A DNA stretch of 16,769 nt. Origin: Bordetella parapertussis. GTDB taxonomy: Bacteria > Pseudomonadota > Gammaproteobacteria > Burkholderiales > Burkholderiaceae_C. Positions 15,217 through 16,769 of this stretch are shown here, in pieces. The position numbers were made by a program, and so were the translations under genes. Location: contig CAMDAN010000049.1 of assembly GCA_945888535.1 (NCBI GenBank), forward strand, positions 1-16,769, read 5' to 3'. How positions within the stretch are numbered: the first letter of the stretch is position 1; each line of letters starts with the position of its first letter. The notes beneath the pieces are model-generated. The model did not search any database, was not told the origin of the DNA, and saw nothing but the letters and a program-made list of their open reading frames with translations.

Positions 15217-16218
15217 TCAGTCGGCTTTGATGTTGGCATCTTTGGCAAGTTTGACCCATTTAGGAATTTCAGCCGTAATCAACTTTCCTAAAGCCTCTGG
15301 CGTTCCGCCTACGGCTTCAGCGCCCTGCTCTAACAACTGGGCACGAATCGCGGGCTCAGCTAAGACGGTATTGAGCGCTTTGTTGAGTTTGTCAATAATG
15401 GCTTTGGGTGTTTTGGCGGGAACCAACATGCCGTACCAAGAATCGACCTCAAAGTCAGCGACTCCGGCTTCTTGCATGGTGGGTACATCTGGAAACGCGC
15501 TGCTGCGTTTGGTGGTCGAGACCGCCAAGGCCTTGAGTTTGCCGGCTTTGACAAACTGCGCAGCTGCAGGGATGGAGACCCATAACAACGGAACTTGTCC
15601 GCCCATCACGTCCGTCACAGCCGGGCCACCGCCGCGATAAGGAATGTGCTGCATGGGCGCGCCGGTCCGAATGACTTGCAACTCACCCGCCAAGTGTCCG
15701 GGAGAGCCATTGCCCACCGAGGCAAAGGAAAACTTGGTGGGGGCGGCTTTGGCCTGTGCTGTCAGATCGGCCACATTACGAACAGGCAAGGCGATGTTCG
15801 CAACCAAGATTTGTGGCAAAGATGCGACCAGTCCGATCGGCTCAAAATCTTTTTGGGTGTCAAAAGGCAGCTTGGGAAAAATAGCGGGGTTGATGGTGTG
15901 TGAACTCAAAGTAAACAACACGGTGTAGCCGTCGGGTGCCGCTTTTGCAACCACATCGGTGCCTAATGAACCGCCAGCGCCACCTTTGTTTTCAATCAAA
16001 ACATTCTGGCCCAAGGCAGCTTGTAATCGCACTTGCACAATGCGCGCGATGACGTCGGTACCTCCGCCAGGAGGATAAGGAACCACAAAGCGAATCGGTT
16101 TGTCGGGGTAGTTGGATTGGGCGTTCGCAGCCCAAGGGTTGGCCAGGGCCAAAAGGGCCAGCGCAGTTGCGCTCAGCGTATAGCGAAGCGTATGTCGGCG
16201 AGAGGGAAGTGAATTCAT
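15217..16218 (-). CDS. Bug/TctC-family periplasmic substrate-binding protein
   Basis: This 333-residue exported protein has a signal peptide of about 33 residues (RRHTLRYTLSATALALLALA, cleavage probably after ANA before QSNYPDKP). The mature start YPDKPIRFVVPYPPGGGTDVIAR is the diagnostic Bug-family motif, and IENKGGAGGSLGTDVVAKA follows. Such receptors serve tripartite tricarboxylate transporters and bind small carboxylates through water-mediated contacts. No tctA or tctB membrane genes are in the window, so it must share them or have another role. It sits between the regulator (ATGA overlap) and the SauS-like gene. AGGAG lies 6 nt before the ATG. Sulfoacetate is a plausible ligand by context only. 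Confidence 0.88.
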   Translation of the reverse strand: MNSLPSRRHTLRYTLSATALALLALANPWAANAQSNYPDKPIRFVVPYPPGGGTDVIARIVQVRLQAALGQNVLIENKGGAGGSLGTDVVAKAAPDGYTVLFTLSSHTINPAIFPKLPFDTQKDFEPIGLVASLPQILVANIALPVRNVADLTAQAKAAPTKFSFASVGNGSPGHLAGELQVIRTGAPMQHIPYRGGGPAVTDVMGGQVPLLWVSIPAAAQFVKAGKLKALAVSTTKRSSAFPDVPTMQEAGVADFEVDSWYGMLVPAKTPKAIIDKLNKALNTVLAEPAIRAQLLEQGAEAVGGTPEALGKLITAEIPKWVKLAKDANIKAD

Positions 16219-16769
16219 CGTGATCTCCTAGCGGGGTGGTTGGGGGTGAGGTGAACGGGTGAAAAACCGAGAGCCTGACTGGCTTGAAGCGCGGTGTTAC
16301 AGAGCTTCAGTGCCATCGTACGCGCTTGGGTGCGGGTAAAGCGGATGGAGGGAACGCTCATGCCAATAGCGGCCACAGGCTCGGCGCGTGCATTGAAAAC
16401 AGGAACACCCAAGCCACACACACCTAAGCGCCACTCTTCGCGATTCTCGGCCCAGCCCTGACTGCGGCTTTTAATTAAATCGGCCTCGAGGCTTTGTACG
16501 TTGGTGATGGTGTTGGGGGTATGGGCTTGCAGTGGGCCGAGTTGGGTTTGAAGTGCCTGTGCGTTGAAGTGTAGGGCGGCCAAGAGCGCTTTGCCCGAGG
16601 CCACACAATGCGCAGGTGCACGTCCGCCAATGTGCGAGTAAGCCGCAACGGGCAAGGGGCTGTCGAATTTATCGAGGTAAACGATCTCGCTGCCTTGGAG
16701 TACAGCCAAGTGAATAGTCTCACCGGTGGCTTTGGCAAGTTGTGCCAAATGCGGGTGAAGCAATGTTTT
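16215..16769 (-). CDS. IclR-family transcriptional regulator (partial, N-terminal DNA-binding domain off the window)
   Basis: The visible 184 residues are an IclR effector-binding domain: HLAVLQGSEIVYLDKFDSP, then GGRAPAHCVASGKALLA, the conserved dimer and ligand segment, GWAENREEWRLGVCGLGVPVFN, and AAIGMSVPSIRFT. The helix-turn-helix should lie just beyond position 16769. The reading frame continues to the window edge, and the in-frame TTG at 16763 is an internal Leu codon, not a start. The gene overlaps the binding-protein gene by ATGA, so the regulator is transcribed with its probable targets. The likely effector is the operon's substrate or an intermediate. Confidence 0.88.
   Translation of the reverse strand, partial: KTLLHPHLAQLAKATGETIHLAVLQGSEIVYLDKFDSPLPVAAYSHIGGRAPAHCVASGKALLAALHFNAQALQTQLGPLQAHTPNTITNVQSLEADLIKSRSQGWAENREEWRLGVCGLGVPVFNARAEPVAAIGMSVPSIRFTRTQARTMALKLCNTALQASQALGFSPVHLTPNHPARRSR

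Overview
The window looks like chromosomal DNA of a betaproteobacterium, most likely Burkholderiales/Comamonadaceae. This is inferred from moderate GC content, a Bug/TctC-type binding protein, dense gene packing with many 4-bp ATGA overlaps, and protein sequences typical of that group. No insertion sequence, tRNA, rRNA or CRISPR array is visible. The main theme is the catabolism of C2 sulfonates (taurine and sulfoacetate), spread over three operons.

Region 1 (1-3865) is a taurine-oxidation unit. A leftward operon holds an NTF2-fold protein (likely TauX, small subunit of taurine dehydrogenase), a DAO-type flavoprotein (likely TauY, large subunit) and a PaaI-like hotdog thioesterase cut by the window edge. 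A divergent MocR/GntR-aminotransferase regulator (likely TauR) is preceded by three TGGACC direct repeats spaced exactly 11 bp apart.

Region 2 (3873-7872) is a leftward tauA-tauB-tauC importer operon. It ends in an arginase/agmatinase-family ureohydrolase that starts on the tauC stop codon. The context suggests that a guanidino-sulfonate such as taurocyamine is imported and cut to taurine plus urea, feeding TauXY. The tauA leader can fold into mutually exclusive hairpins, one of which resembles an intrinsic terminator. A second terminator-like hairpin separates tauA from tauB.

Region 3 (7873-11462) holds a SulP anion permease (rightward), a secreted CapA-family protein with a small exported protein of unknown function (leftward), and a MAPEG-family membrane protein (rightward).

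Region 4 (11478-16769) is a tightly coupled leftward operon: IclR-type regulator (N-terminus off the window), TctC/Bug binding protein, acylating aldehyde dehydrogenase (SauS-like), AMP-forming acyl-CoA ligase (SauT-like) and a TauE/SafE-type (TSUP) exporter. This matches sulfoacetate -> sulfoacetyl-CoA -> sulfoacetaldehyde with sulfite export. Taurine oxidation (region 1) and sulfoacetate reduction (region 4) meet at sulfoacetaldehyde. Sulfoacetaldehyde acetyltransferase (xsc), which would normally consume it, is not in the window.
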